From an uncultured Clostridium sp. (GTDB lineage Bacteria; Bacillota; Clostridia; Lachnospirales; Lachnospiraceae), in the NCBI GenBank assembly GCA_946553025.1, contig CAMNRM010000002.1, positions 1 through 64,000 on the forward strand: a DNA stretch of 64,000 bases. Direction: 5' to 3'. Shown piece by piece: positions 50,513-59,965 of this stretch; the first letter of the stretch is position 1, and each line of letters opens with the position of its first letter. The notes under the pieces are model-generated. The model was given only the letters and a program-made list of their open reading frames with translations. It made no database searches and had not been told where the DNA came from. Position numbers and translations under genes: made by a program.

Positions 50513-50541
50513 ATTATAAATGATTTTCCCCTCCCTGGCAA
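50513..50541 (-). promoter_or_regulatory. promoter of the HD gene, repeated element
   Basis: Minus strand TTGCCA, 17 nt, TATAAT; the same element as at 41238-41266, with conserved flanks over about 60 bp. Confidence 0.65.
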
Positions 50542-50678
50542 AACCTTTTTCCCTTCTGCGGAAATTTTTTCTACAAAAATCCATAAAAAAAGAGTTAAAT
50601 TTTTATATTGACTTTCCAGGAATTACGCGATAATGTAGTACATTGTAGAATTTGAAATCAGGCAAGGAGTGATTACCC

Positions 50679-52103
50679 ATGATAGCTGTGACAAGAACAA
50701 AACAAGCCTTTGACTGGCATTATTTTATCAAGCACATCGCCATTATCGCCGTCCCCGTCGCCCTGCAAAACCTCTTAACCACGACGGGAAGCATGGTGGA
50801 TATGATGATGCTGGCTTCTTTAGGGGAAAAAACCGTGGGTGCGGTAGGTCTGTGCGCACAGTTTTCCAGCCTGATGTTTGCGGGCTACTGGGGTTTTGTG
50901 GGCGGCGGGATGCTGTTCTTTTCGCAGTACTGGGGCGCGGGGGACGAGGACGGGATTACACGCTCCTACGGGCTGACCCTCTCCTTTATGCTGACCGTGG
51001 GCTTTCTTTTTGCTGCCCTGGCCCTGATTTTCCCGGATGTGGTGATGCATATTTACACCGATAAAAAAGAAATCCAGGACATCGGCATTACCTATTTAAA
51101 AATCGTGGGTTTTGCCTACCCCCTGCAGATTTTTGCCATGGCCATAAGCGCCCTTCTGCGCTCCATTGAACAGGTGAAGGTTCCTCTCTACGGAGGGATC
51201 GCCTCGGTGATTGCCAACTGCTTTTTTAACTACCTGCTGATCTTCGGCAAATGCGGCCTTCCGGCAATGGGTGCCTCCGGTGCTGCCTTAGGGACGGTTC
51301 TTGCAGGTATGGTGAACCTGATCGTGCTCTTTGCTTTTATCATCAAAAAAAGACTCCCCTTCGTCCTTGCCTTCTCCCGGCATTTTCGGTGGAGCCGTAT
51401 ATTTGTAAGGGAATATTTACAGAAATGCTTTCCGATTCTCTGCAATGAAGTGCTGATCGGTATTGGAAATATGATGGTCAATATCGTCTTAGGCCACCAG
51501 AGTGAACAGGCCATCGCCGCCGTTGCCGTGTTTCGGACGCTTGAAGGGCTGGTTATCGCCTTCTTCAGCGGTTTTTCCAATGCGGCGACGGTTCTGGTCG
51601 GAAAAGAGGTGGGTGCCGGGCATCACGAAACGGCTTACCAGCGGGCCTGGCGTCTGGTTTATCTGTGCAGCGGTCTGATTGGCACAGCCTGCCTGGTCTT
51701 AAACGCCGTACACAATCCCCTGCTTCACGCCATGGGCCTGCACGATGAATCCTACCGGATCGGCACGGGAATGCTGATCATCTACAGTGTCGCCGCCGTT
51801 ATCCGCATGGGAAACTGGGTGCAGAACGACACCTACCGCTCCGCCGGGGACGCCGCCTTTGGCTCCATAATGGAAATCACCTTTATGTATCTTATGGTGC
51901 TTCCCTGCGTCTACGGAGCCAATTACGGGCTGCACGCCCCCTTCCTTCTGGTGTTTGCCCTCTGCTATGTGGATGAACCGATCCGCTATATTATCATGCA
52001 GTTCCACATGTATTCCGCCAAATGGATTAAACCTGTGTCGGATACGGGACGTGCAACGATAGCAGAATTTAGGGAAAAGCACAGAGTGAAGCTGAAGCGC
52101 TAG
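50679..52103 (+). CDS. MATE family efflux transporter
   Basis: Twelve-helix transporter (474 aa) with AVPVALQNLLTTTGSMVDMM at the N-terminus and LNCFFNYLLIFGKCGLPAMG-type middle. Closer to the NorM-like bacterial group than the protein at 11802, and with a clear second copy of the MATE fold after residue 240. AAGGAG precedes the ATG. Possible promoter TTGACT at 50608 with a short spacer to GATAAT. Confidence 0.9.
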   Translation: MIAVTRTKQAFDWHYFIKHIAIIAVPVALQNLLTTTGSMVDMMMLASLGEKTVGAVGLCAQFSSLMFAGYWGFVGGGMLFFSQYWGAGDEDGITRSYGLTLSFMLTVGFLFAALALIFPDVVMHIYTDKKEIQDIGITYLKIVGFAYPLQIFAMAISALLRSIEQVKVPLYGGIASVIANCFFNYLLIFGKCGLPAMGASGAALGTVLAGMVNLIVLFAFIIKKRLPFVLAFSRHFRWSRIFVREYLQKCFPILCNEVLIGIGNMMVNIVLGHQSEQAIAAVAVFRTLEGLVIAFFSGFSNAATVLVGKEVGAGHHETAYQRAWRLVYLCSGLIGTACLVLNAVHNPLLHAMGLHDESYRIGTGMLIIYSVAAVIRMGNWVQNDTYRSAGDAAFGSIMEITFMYLMVLPCVYGANYGLHAPFLLVFALCYVDEPIRYIIMQFHMYSAKWIKPVSDTGRATIAEFREKHRVKLKR

Positions 52104-52131
52104 AATCGTGGGGTGAGGCTTAAGCGCTAGA
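52088..52131 (+). repeat. short tandem duplication at the end of the MATE gene
   Basis: GTGAAGCTGAAGCGCTAGAA is followed after 6 bp by GTGAGGCTTAAGCGCTAGAA. The duplicate includes the stop codon, so it lies after the gene without effect on the protein. Confidence 0.6.
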
Positions 52132-52171
52132 ACATGCAGACAACGGGAATACATGTTCAAACACGCGCTAA

Positions 52172-53836
52172 TCACCCCATATTCTTCAGCACCCGCAAAA
52201 CCACCCGCGTTCCCTTTCCTTCTTCGCTCGAAAGTTCCACCCCGCAGGGGACGCCGTAGCCCAGGCGTATCCGCTGATGAACATTCCACAGGCCAAAACC
52301 CTTCTCCTGGCCTGTGTTCTCTTTGTCAAAATCATTGGCTTCCCGGTTCATCCTCTCTTTAAGCTGCCGTAAAGTTTCCTGACTCATCCCCTCCCCGGTA
52401 TCCTCCACAATCAGCAGAAGGTATTCTCCTTCCTCCTGCGCAAATATCTGGATGCATCCTATGCCCTCCCTGGATTTCACCCCATGATAGATGGCATTTT
52501 CCACGATGGGCTGAAGGATGAACTTCATTATCTTATACTCCATCAGCGAAGAAGGAACATGCATTTCCCAGCGCAGCTGATCGGCAAAACGGATTTTTTG
52601 AATTTTTAGGTAATACATCACATGCATCAGTTCATCGCGCACCGTTACCTTATCCTGTCCCTGGTGAAGCCCTAAGCGGAAGAGCCGGGATAAATCCGTG
52701 ACCAGCTCTGCCACCTGCTCGTCCCCGTTCTGCCGGGCCAGGATATTGACGGAATCTAGGGTATTGTACAGAAAATGAGGATTAATCTGGTAGACCATGG
52801 CCTGCAGCTCCAGCCTCCGGCTCTGCTCTTCCTCCTCCTTTACCCGGAAAAAAAGCATGGAAATCTGCTCGGACATCTGGTTCAGCAGACGGCCCAGATC
52901 CCCGATCTCATCCCTTCCCGTCACCCTGACCTTGGCGGAAAAATCTCCCTTTCCGTAACGGGCCATGGTTTCCTTCATCACCTGTATCGGGCGGGTAATC
53001 CGATCGGCTAAAAGAATGCTGATTCCCGCCGAAACCACCAGGGCGGCGATAAGCACCCGCGCAAGCTTATAGAGAAGTTCCTTCGCCGGCCCGAGAATCA
53101 AAGTTTTATCGCTCCAGGTCCGCAGCTTCCAGTCGCCGATTTCCCTTTCCGTGTGCAGAAGATCTTCATAATTATCATAATAGCGGTAAAAAAAGCCCTG
53201 TTCCGTCACCTCAAAGCCATTGCGCACGCCCTTGAGGGAAAACCTCTGGCTGTTTTGCAGGCGGAACTGGTTAAACAAATTTAAAATCTGTGCATTGTCA
53301 ATCTGAAGAAAGAGATAAGCTGACCGTTTCTCCTTGGCAGATGTGCGCACCTTTCCAAAAACCATCATGCTTGTCGTGTTATAGCCGCTGTCCCAGACGA
53401 TTCCCCCGGCATAGCGCTCCGCAGTGCTGATCCGGTCAATAAGATAGGTTCGGACCTTTTCCTCTTCCTCCCCTGCCCCGACAATCTCTCCCGCCTGGTT
53501 CATCAGAAACAAATCGCAAATCCAGTCATTTTCGTTTACCGCGGCCCTCATCCACGCTTCAAGTTCCTGCCTGTCCTCCCCCTTTTCCCATAAAAGCGGA
53601 AGAAGGGCGGACAGTTCTTCCCCCTCCAACAGTTCTTCCATCACCGTTTCCACATTCTGCCGGAAAAAAAGGATGGACGAACACAGCGATTCCGCCAGCC
53701 GATCCTGGCTCTTTTTCTGCATATTCATCTGGTAATCCGAAAGCACCTGATATCCGGTCATTCCAAATAAAAGGAACAAAATAATAATTGCCCCGCCAAA
53801 GCACACGATAATCTTTGCCTTAATCGTCCGAATCAT
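52172..53836 (-). CDS. sensor histidine kinase (YesM-type)
   Basis: 554 aa: TM1 about residues 8-30, an outer dCACHE-like sensor to about 265, TM2, HAMP, then the HisKA_7TM-less core with the phospho-His in INPHFLYNTLDSVNIL and the HATPase with VENAIYHGV and DTGEGMS. YesM-type kinases sense sugars or other nutrients. The ATG at 53836 overlaps the response regulator's end by 17 bp; the open frame to 53923 is antisense filler of that gene. Last gene of the nine-gene minus-strand locus. Confidence 0.9.
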   Translation of the reverse strand: MIRTIKAKIIVCFGGAIIILFLLFGMTGYQVLSDYQMNMQKKSQDRLAESLCSSILFFRQNVETVMEELLEGEELSALLPLLWEKGEDRQELEAWMRAAVNENDWICDLFLMNQAGEIVGAGEEEEKVRTYLIDRISTAERYAGGIVWDSGYNTTSMMVFGKVRTSAKEKRSAYLFLQIDNAQILNLFNQFRLQNSQRFSLKGVRNGFEVTEQGFFYRYYDNYEDLLHTEREIGDWKLRTWSDKTLILGPAKELLYKLARVLIAALVVSAGISILLADRITRPIQVMKETMARYGKGDFSAKVRVTGRDEIGDLGRLLNQMSEQISMLFFRVKEEEEQSRRLELQAMVYQINPHFLYNTLDSVNILARQNGDEQVAELVTDLSRLFRLGLHQGQDKVTVRDELMHVMYYLKIQKIRFADQLRWEMHVPSSLMEYKIMKFILQPIVENAIYHGVKSREGIGCIQIFAQEEGEYLLLIVEDTGEGMSQETLRQLKERMNREANDFDKENTGQEKGFGLWNVHQRIRLGYGVPCGVELSSEEGKGTRVVLRVLKNMG

Positions 53837-55025
53837 CTTTTTTCCCCACACGCTTCCTGTACTGCCCCGGTGTTTCTCCGGTCTGTTTTTTAAACTGCAG
53901 GCTGAAATAATAGACGCTGGCATAGCCTACGGCCTGCGCTATCGCCTGGTGCTTCATCTCCGTGCGCTCCAAAAGCTTCCTGGCCCGCTCTATCCGTTTC
54001 TGGGTTAAGTATTCAATGCAGGTAATTCCCATCTGCTTTTTAAACAGCCGGGAAAAATACCCGGCGCTGACATGAAGGCGCTGTGCAATATCATTTACCC
54101 CGAAATCCTCCTGGCTTAAATGCTCTTCAATCAGCTTTATCGACTGAAAGACCAGGTTTTCTCCCTCCTGGCCAAGCCGTCCCCCTGCCTTTAACACCGC
54201 CTCGGCATCCTTAAAGGATAAGGAAATTTCCATCCAGTCCCTTGCCAGACGCCCCGCTGCCGCCTGCACTTCCTGGTGGATTTCCGATCCGAAAAGATAG
54301 GAAAACAGCAAAAGCTGGGAAGAATCCGGTTCATGGGAGAGCAAAAGAACCACCCTTTTCTCTCCCATCCGAACCCAGTACATACAGCCGGAAAACGCGC
54401 CTTTCGCCGCCTCCTCTATGCTTTTCCCTAAATCTTTCCAGTTTATGTCTTCTTTTCCCTCCCACACCGCAGCCACACAGCACAGCCCTCCGTCGGGAAA
54501 AATGATCCCTGCAAGTTCCATCCTTCGCTTGGCATCCTGCTTATCCGAAACCTCGTCCTTTAACAGTGCCCGCCAGAAATCCGCAGCCAGCTGCGGGCGG
54601 AAAACATGGATAAATTCCTCCGACTCCCTGACCTGCTGCTTGATCTGGCGGCTTTCCTCTACCTGGCGGAATGCCTCCAGCACGGTATTTTCCAGTTCTG
54701 CCGGGACAATGGGCTTTAACAGATACTTAAACACCCCGGCCTCAATGGCTTCCCTTGCGTAAGTAAAGTCCTCATAGGCGGACAGAATAATCACCCGCAT
54801 CCAGGGCCAGGCGTCATGAATCTTCTTTGCCAGTTCAATTCCGGTCATTTTCTGCATATAGATATCCGTTATCACTAAATCAAAGGCTTCGTTTTCCAGC
54901 AGTTCCAGCGCCCTGGCTGCATTCTCTGCCGTCACAAGCTTCTGGCATCCGATTTTTTCCCAGTTGATAATCGCCCGCATCCCGTCCCGGATAATTTTTT
55001 CATCATCCACGAACAATATTTTCAT
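53820..55025 (-). CDS. response regulator with AraC output domain (YesN-type)
   Basis: 401 aa: receiver domain with LFVDDEK at the start, phospho-acceptor Asp in LVITDIYM and Lys in YLLKPI; the middle is a variable linker; the last 100 residues carry two AraC-type helix-turn-helix motifs (VNDIAQRLHVSAGYFSRLFK). Works with the kinase encoded next. The ATG at 55025 follows GGGAGG; the frame opens at 55058. Likely activates the ABC importer/glycyl radical operon. Confidence 0.92.
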   Translation of the reverse strand: MKILFVDDEKIIRDGMRAIINWEKIGCQKLVTAENAARALELLENEAFDLVITDIYMQKMTGIELAKKIHDAWPWMRVIILSAYEDFTYAREAIEAGVFKYLLKPIVPAELENTVLEAFRQVEESRQIKQQVRESEEFIHVFRPQLAADFWRALLKDEVSDKQDAKRRMELAGIIFPDGGLCCVAAVWEGKEDINWKDLGKSIEEAAKGAFSGCMYWVRMGEKRVVLLLSHEPDSSQLLLFSYLFGSEIHQEVQAAAGRLARDWMEISLSFKDAEAVLKAGGRLGQEGENLVFQSIKLIEEHLSQEDFGVNDIAQRLHVSAGYFSRLFKKQMGITCIEYLTQKRIERARKLLERTEMKHQAIAQAVGYASVYYFSLQFKKQTGETPGQYRKRVGKKDDSDD

Positions 55026-55114
55026 TCGCCAGCCCTCCCGTACACTTCCATCTGCCATCTACCCTTTAGTATAACGAAATCCGCCACAAGTTTCCAGTAT
55101 TAATGATTTCCTTT

Positions 55115-56113
55115 TTAATGATTTCCTTTTGCCAAAAGCTTATCCGCATAGACGGCAAGAACCAAAATCGTGCCTTTGATCAGATACTGATAAAACGAAG
55201 GCACATTGACCATATCCAGCCCGTTATTGAGCACAGCCAGGAAGGCAACCCCGAGAAGGGTTCCAAAAACACCTCCGTTCCCGCCGGACATCCCGGTTCC
55301 CCCCAGGGCAACCGCGGTAATCAAATCCAGTTCGTAGCCCTTGGCTGCCACGGTCGAGGCGCTCGAGAGCCGGCCCACCAGAATCAGACCGCTTAACCCT
55401 GCCATGGCCCCGCACAGGGTATAGCAGAGCAAAAGAATCCTCTCCGGGCGGATTCCCGCCAGACGGGCAATTTCACGGCTTCCGCCCACGGCATAGACCT
55501 TGCGCCCGGTTCTGGTATAGGTTAAAAAGAAAAACATCACGCCGAACACAGCCAGAAAAAGAATCATCTGCACGGGAATCGGGCCGATATGCCCCTGACC
55601 AAGGAAGCTGTAGCCGTCATCCATAAAGGTGATCGGCGAACCGGACACCCCGCGCACCACAAAGTCGGCAACCACATAGACCAGTCCGCGGGCAATGGAC
55701 ATCATGGCAAGGGTAGCGACAAAGGGGGCAATGTGCAGCCGCGCAATGCACAGGCCGTTGAACAGTCCCAGCAGTCCGCAGCCCGCCATCGCTGCAAGGA
55801 TCGTCACGATAAACGGAAGCTTTATCGGATTGGCAGCCCCGATTCCCTTGCCCAGAAGCCCTGCACCCAGCACGCCGGCCAGCGCCATCATCGAGCCCGC
55901 GGAAAGATCCGTTCCCCCGGTTAGAATCACCAGCGTCATTCCCAGGGAGGCAATCCCGTACAGGGACATCGTGCACAGAATATTATCCAGGCTCCGGGGA
56001 GCGGCAAACTCCGGGCGGATAGCCGTAAATCCGATAAACAGCAGCACCAGCAGCAGGAAGATCAATTTCTGCTGGTTAAGGCTTCTTTTTTGTCTTTCCT
56101 TTCCTTCTCTCAT
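55115..56113 (-). CDS. sugar-type ABC transporter permease (RbsC-like), second
   Basis: 332 aa inner-membrane permease with about nine helices, ILTGGTDLSAGSMMALAGVL and the conserved GGTGMSGGNGGVFGTLLG. Carries the BPD_transp_2 fold of ribose/galactose-type importers. Overlaps the first permease by 4 bp. With two permeases, the channel is probably a heterodimer. Confidence 0.92.
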   Translation of the reverse strand: MREGKERQKRSLNQQKLIFLLLVLLFIGFTAIRPEFAAPRSLDNILCTMSLYGIASLGMTLVILTGGTDLSAGSMMALAGVLGAGLLGKGIGAANPIKLPFIVTILAAMAGCGLLGLFNGLCIARLHIAPFVATLAMMSIARGLVYVVADFVVRGVSGSPITFMDDGYSFLGQGHIGPIPVQMILFLAVFGVMFFFLTYTRTGRKVYAVGGSREIARLAGIRPERILLLCYTLCGAMAGLSGLILVGRLSSASTVAAKGYELDLITAVALGGTGMSGGNGGVFGTLLGVAFLAVLNNGLDMVNVPSFYQYLIKGTILVLAVYADKLLAKGNH

Positions 56114-57102
56114 TTGGCTGCCCCTCCTTTCTTTTTCTGTGCGGGTCTTACGTGCAGATACTTTCCGCCGACCGCCAAAATCACCACCAGACCCTTAATC
56201 AGCAGTTTATAGTAGGTGGGAAGTCCCATCATGTTCATGCCGTTTTCAATTACGCCAAAGATAAAAATACCAATCACCGTGCCAAGCACCGAACCCTTTC
56301 CGCCCGACTGCAGGGTGCCGCCCAGCACAACGCCGGCGATAACGTCCATCTCGTAGGCTTCCCCGGCTACGGCAGAGGCCGAGGCCACCCGGGCAGTCAT
56401 CACAATCCCTGCCAGACCGGACATCATTCCCATAAGCACATAGGTCAGACAGATATTCTTTTCCACCGCAATCCCCGAAAGTTCTGCGGTTTCCCGGTTT
56501 CCGCCGACAGCAAACAGCGAACGGCCATAAGCCGTATATTTTAAGAGCCATCCCCCAGCCAGCGCCACAAGAATAAATAAAATCGCCGGAGCCGGGATAA
56601 TGCCGGCATAGCCCTTACCCAGCCAGGCAAATCCTTCAGGAATCGGCTGGAAATTAATGGGATAGCCCCCGGTGTACAGGTAGGTAAGCCCCCGGACAAA
56701 GATCATCATCGCCAGGGTTGCAATAAACGGTTCCACCTTAAGCTTTGTAATAATCAGACCATTGACCAGGCCGATACACCCCGCCGCCAAAAGCCCCAGG
56801 GCAATCGCAACAATTACCGGACATTTAAAGAGATTGCTGGTGATATAGTCGCTGTATCCGCCCACCAGGAGAGAGGCCGTTACCGCCCCGGAGAGCGCAA
56901 AGGTCGAACCCACGGATAAGTCAATTCCCCCCGTCAGCAGCACAAGAGTCATGGCAATGGACATCATCCCCTTAATCGAGTTTAAGCGGATAATATCCAG
57001 CAGATTTCCCTGGGTTAAAAAATTCGGCACCAGAAGGCTCATCAGCCCGGTGAGCAAAAAAAGTGCAGCCAAAAGCCGTAAATTATCCTTTCTTCTCTGC
57101 AT
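56110..57102 (-). CDS. sugar-type ABC transporter permease (RbsC-like), first
   Basis: 330 aa, about nine helices, with VLLTGGIDLSVGSTFALSGA and the loop GGTLQSGGKGSVLGTVIG. Paralogue of the other permease. The ATG at 57102 has AAAAGGAGAG ahead and overlaps the ATPase gene by 20 bp; the frame opens at 57201. Confidence 0.92.
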   Translation of the reverse strand: MQRRKDNLRLLAALFLLTGLMSLLVPNFLTQGNLLDIIRLNSIKGMMSIAMTLVLLTGGIDLSVGSTFALSGAVTASLLVGGYSDYITSNLFKCPVIVAIALGLLAAGCIGLVNGLIITKLKVEPFIATLAMMIFVRGLTYLYTGGYPINFQPIPEGFAWLGKGYAGIIPAPAILFILVALAGGWLLKYTAYGRSLFAVGGNRETAELSGIAVEKNICLTYVLMGMMSGLAGIVMTARVASASAVAGEAYEMDVIAGVVLGGTLQSGGKGSVLGTVIGIFIFGVIENGMNMMGLPTYYKLLIKGLVVILAVGGKYLHVRPAQKKKGGAAK

Positions 57103-58609
57103 TGCTTCTCTCCTTTTCCCGCCCCTGCCCTGCGGCAAAGGCCATAATCGTTTCCTCGTCAAATGCATCCCGCGCCAGTTCCCCGGTGATTTCTCCCTCA
57201 TGCATCACTAAAATCCGGTCACAGATCCCCATAAGTTCCGGCATCTCCGAAGAGATGATCAGGATTGCCATCCCTTTTTCCACCAGAGTTTTTACCATTT
57301 CGTAAATCTCCACCTTCGCCCCCACGTCAATTCCCCGGGTCGGTTCGTCGATAATCAAAAGGCGGCAGTCGGCAAACAGCCATTTTCCCAAAACCACCTT
57401 CTGCTGGTTTCCGCCGGAGAGATTCGACACCGTTTCGTCGATTCCCGGCGTGGCAATATGAAGGCGGCTCCGATAATCCTCGGCAGCCTCTGCTTCCCTT
57501 TTTAAGTTCAGCTTTCCCCACTGCACCAGCTTCTTTAAATTCGCCAGGGTTGTATTCCCCCTGACATCCATCATCAGCACCAGGCCCTGATTCTTCCGAT
57601 CCTCCGGCACAAGCCCGATCCGGTTGGCTATGGCATCCCTTGGTGAACGGACAGCAAGAACTTTCCCGTCCATTTCCACTTCCCCGCTGCTGATTTTATC
57701 CGCGCCGAAAACAGCCCTGGCAAGCTCTGTTCTCCCCGCTCCCACTAATCCGGCAATCCCAAGGATTTCCCCCTGATGAACCGTAAGGCTGATATCCTTT
57801 AGCTTGTCCCTGGTCGAAAGATGGCGGACGCTTAAGACCGGTTCTCCAATCTTTACACTGGATTTGGGATACATATCCGCCAGATCCCGCCCGACCATCA
57901 TCCGAATCATATCGGGAATCTCCACATCCTTTACCTTTGCCGTACCCACATAGCATCCGTCGCGAAGCACCGTTATCCGATCGCCGATTGCCTTGATTTC
58001 TTCCAGATGATGCGAAACGTAAATCACGGCAACCTGGCGGCTTTTCAGCTTTTGAATCACCGTAAAAAGATGGTCGATTTCCTTCTGGGTGAGCGCGGCA
58101 CTGGGCTCATCCATAATAATCAGCTTTGCCTTTTTGGAAAGGGCTTTGGCAATCTCCACCATCTGCTGCTGTGCAACCTTAAGGCGGGAAACCGGCGTTT
58201 TCGGATCGATATCAAGGCCCGCCTGCAAAAGCAGTTCTCTGCTTTCGTCATAACATGTTTTCCAGTCAATCATCCCGTTTTTCTTCCTTGGCTGCCGCCC
58301 CAGAAAGATGTTTTCTGCCGCGCTCAGATAGGGAAGAAGGGTAAATTCCTGATAGATAATCGAGATTCCCAAATCCTCGGCAAGCTTTGGCGTCAGCCCT
58401 CCCACAGCCTTCCCTTCGATGTAAATCTCGCCCTCATCCCTGGCATAGGCACCCGCTAAGATCTTTAGCAGGGTCGATTTTCCCGCCCCGTTTTCCCCTA
58501 AAAGGGCGTGTACCTCCCCGCAGAAAACCTCCAGATTTACCTTGGAAAGCGCCTTTACTCCGGGAAAGGATTTGCTGATATTAACCATACGAAGATATGT
58601 ATTATCCAT
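57083..58609 (-). CDS. sugar-type ABC transporter ATPase (RbsA/MglA-like)
   Basis: 508-aa double ATPase. First half: Walker A GENGAGKST, Walker B LIIMDEPSAALT. Second half: degenerate first site with GLVGAGRTELARAVFG, signature NLSGGNQQKVVLGKW, Walker B LLIIDEPTRGIDVG. This tandem with a changed second Walker A is the hallmark of RbsA-type importers. Overlaps the activase gene by 8 bp. Confidence 0.94.
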   Translation of the reverse strand: MDNTYLRMVNISKSFPGVKALSKVNLEVFCGEVHALLGENGAGKSTLLKILAGAYARDEGEIYIEGKAVGGLTPKLAEDLGISIIYQEFTLLPYLSAAENIFLGRQPRKKNGMIDWKTCYDESRELLLQAGLDIDPKTPVSRLKVAQQQMVEIAKALSKKAKLIIMDEPSAALTQKEIDHLFTVIQKLKSRQVAVIYVSHHLEEIKAIGDRITVLRDGCYVGTAKVKDVEIPDMIRMMVGRDLADMYPKSSVKIGEPVLSVRHLSTRDKLKDISLTVHQGEILGIAGLVGAGRTELARAVFGADKISSGEVEMDGKVLAVRSPRDAIANRIGLVPEDRKNQGLVLMMDVRGNTTLANLKKLVQWGKLNLKREAEAAEDYRSRLHIATPGIDETVSNLSGGNQQKVVLGKWLFADCRLLIIDEPTRGIDVGAKVEIYEMVKTLVEKGMAILIISSEMPELMGICDRILVMHEGEITGELARDAFDEETIMAFAAGQGREKERSNAEKKG

Positions 58610-59636
58610 GGTTTTTCTTCCTCCTTCTTCGGACTTCCTCGTTTAATCTCTGCATTTGCTCCTCTTTGGGAACTGCGGTTTCCGTCAGCAGATACGTTTT
58701 TCCAAGACTTGCATATTTCCCGCGTCCCAGGCGGTGATAGGGCAAAAGCTGATAATCCGAAACGCCGGGAAGATTATGGACAATCCAGTCCGCCATCGCA
58801 CCGATATCCTCTGTGCGGTCATTAACTCCGGGGATAACCGGTGTGCGGACAATCACCTTAAGCCCCGTATTTTCTGTATCTTTTCCATTTTTCCCCTTTT
58901 TCATCTCGGTCACATATGCAGATACCTTCCGCATATTTTCCTGAATCATTCTTGTCCCGACTCCCGTATAATAGCGATGCTTTTCTTCATCCAAAAGCTT
59001 CATATCCATAAATAAAACATCCACAAAGGGCAGACATGGGGCAATCGCCTCCCACTCGGCATACATGCTGCTTTCCATGGCTGTGTTAAGCCCCAGAGCC
59101 TTTGCCTTCTGTAAAAGCTTTAAGAGAAATGCCGGCTGGGCAAACGGCTCTCCGCCGGTTACGGTAAGCCCCCCGCCGCTGCTTGCATAGATGGCCTTAT
59201 CATGCATCACTTCTTCTAAAATTTCATCGACCGAAACCTCCCATCCCATCACCGAAAGCGCCTCTGCATAGCACGCCTTGCTGCATAAAAATCCACCTTC
59301 TTCAGGGCCTTTTTTGTAACAGTTTTTACGGCAGATTTCCGTGTCAATCACCAGACCTTCCCCTTTATCCGAACCCTTTTCTTCCTGAATCCCGCCGTAA
59401 GGACAGTGCTTTATACAGCTTCTGCAGCCGATGCATTTATCCCGGAAAAACGCCAGTTCAAAACAGCCCTCCTGTGATTCGGGGTTGCTGCACCACTGAC
59501 AGCGCAGAGGGCAGCCCTTAAAAAATACATTGGTGCGGATTCCCGGCCCGTCGTGCAGGCTCCAGCGCTGAATATCGAAAATCCTTCCCTTGATGCCAAT
59601 CTCCGGGGTTTCTTTTTTGTTTTCTTCTTTATTCAT
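58602..59636 (-). CDS. glycyl radical enzyme activating enzyme (radical SAM)
   Basis: 344 aa. Radical SAM motif GCPLRCQWC (Cys42, Cys46, Cys49 in CX3CX2C), then a ferredoxin-like insert (CIGCRSCIKHCPYGG, further cysteines near CRKNC and CSKAC) for two extra 4Fe-4S clusters, GGEPFAQP and the SAM-binding TGGE region. It makes the Gly radical on the small GRE subunit. AAAGGAAAACAGG is before the ATG. Confidence 0.93.
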   Translation of the reverse strand: MNKEENKKETPEIGIKGRIFDIQRWSLHDGPGIRTNVFFKGCPLRCQWCSNPESQEGCFELAFFRDKCIGCRSCIKHCPYGGIQEEKGSDKGEGLVIDTEICRKNCYKKGPEEGGFLCSKACYAEALSVMGWEVSVDEILEEVMHDKAIYASSGGGLTVTGGEPFAQPAFLLKLLQKAKALGLNTAMESSMYAEWEAIAPCLPFVDVLFMDMKLLDEEKHRYYTGVGTRMIQENMRKVSAYVTEMKKGKNGKDTENTGLKVIVRTPVIPGVNDRTEDIGAMADWIVHNLPGVSDYQLLPYHRLGRGKYASLGKTYLLTETAVPKEEQMQRLNEEVRRRRKKNHG

Positions 59637-59667
59637 CCTGTTTTCCTTTCTATTTATCTATAGAAAA

Positions 59668-59697
59668 GCGGCGCTGCTAAATAAATTACAGCGCCGC
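59668..59697 (-). terminator. hairpin between GRE small subunit and activase
   Basis: Perfect 9-bp GCGGCGCTG/CAGCGCCGC stem with a 12-nt loop, followed on the minus strand by TTTTC. A weak terminator or processing site, likely reducing activase and transporter message below that of the enzyme. Confidence 0.65.
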
Positions 59698-59704
59698 ACA
59701 ATCC

Positions 59705-59941
59705 TTAAATCCGCTCTTCGGTTCGCTCAATAATATCCTGCTGCACCTTCTTTTCCAGGTTCACAAAATATGCCGAATAGCCGGCCACCCGCACGATTAA
59801 ATTCTGATATTTGGCGGGATCGGCCTGTGCTCTGAGCAGGGTATCGCGGCTGACAACATTAAACTGCATCTGCATCCCTCCCAGAGAAAAATAGTAATCA
59901 ATTAAGTTCACCAGACGAGCTAAGCCTGCATTTTGTTCCAT
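59705..59941 (-). CDS. glycine radical domain protein (small part of split GRE)
   Basis: 78 aa. It holds only the C-terminal glycyl radical domain: GGMQMQFNVVSRDTLLRAQ and VRVAGYSAYFVNL with the radical Gly54. In normal enzymes this domain is fused to the catalytic barrel. Here a stop codon, a new GGAAGGAG and a new ATG separate it, 24 bp after the large gene. Size of both parts (757 + 78) equals one full glycyl radical enzyme. No frameshift: the large frame ends at TAA and the small one begins anew. Confidence 0.9.
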   Translation of the reverse strand: MEQNAGLARLVNLIDYYFSLGGMQMQFNVVSRDTLLRAQADPAKYQNLIVRVAGYSAYFVNLEKKVQQDIIERTEERI

Positions 59942-59965
59942 CGTTTTCTCTCCTTCCATTCCCAT

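Noticed and set aside
54242-54762. Plus-strand frames opposite the response regulator
   Set aside because: They are long because of GC-rich codon bias of the gene on the other strand; they have no ribosome sites and low-complexity content.
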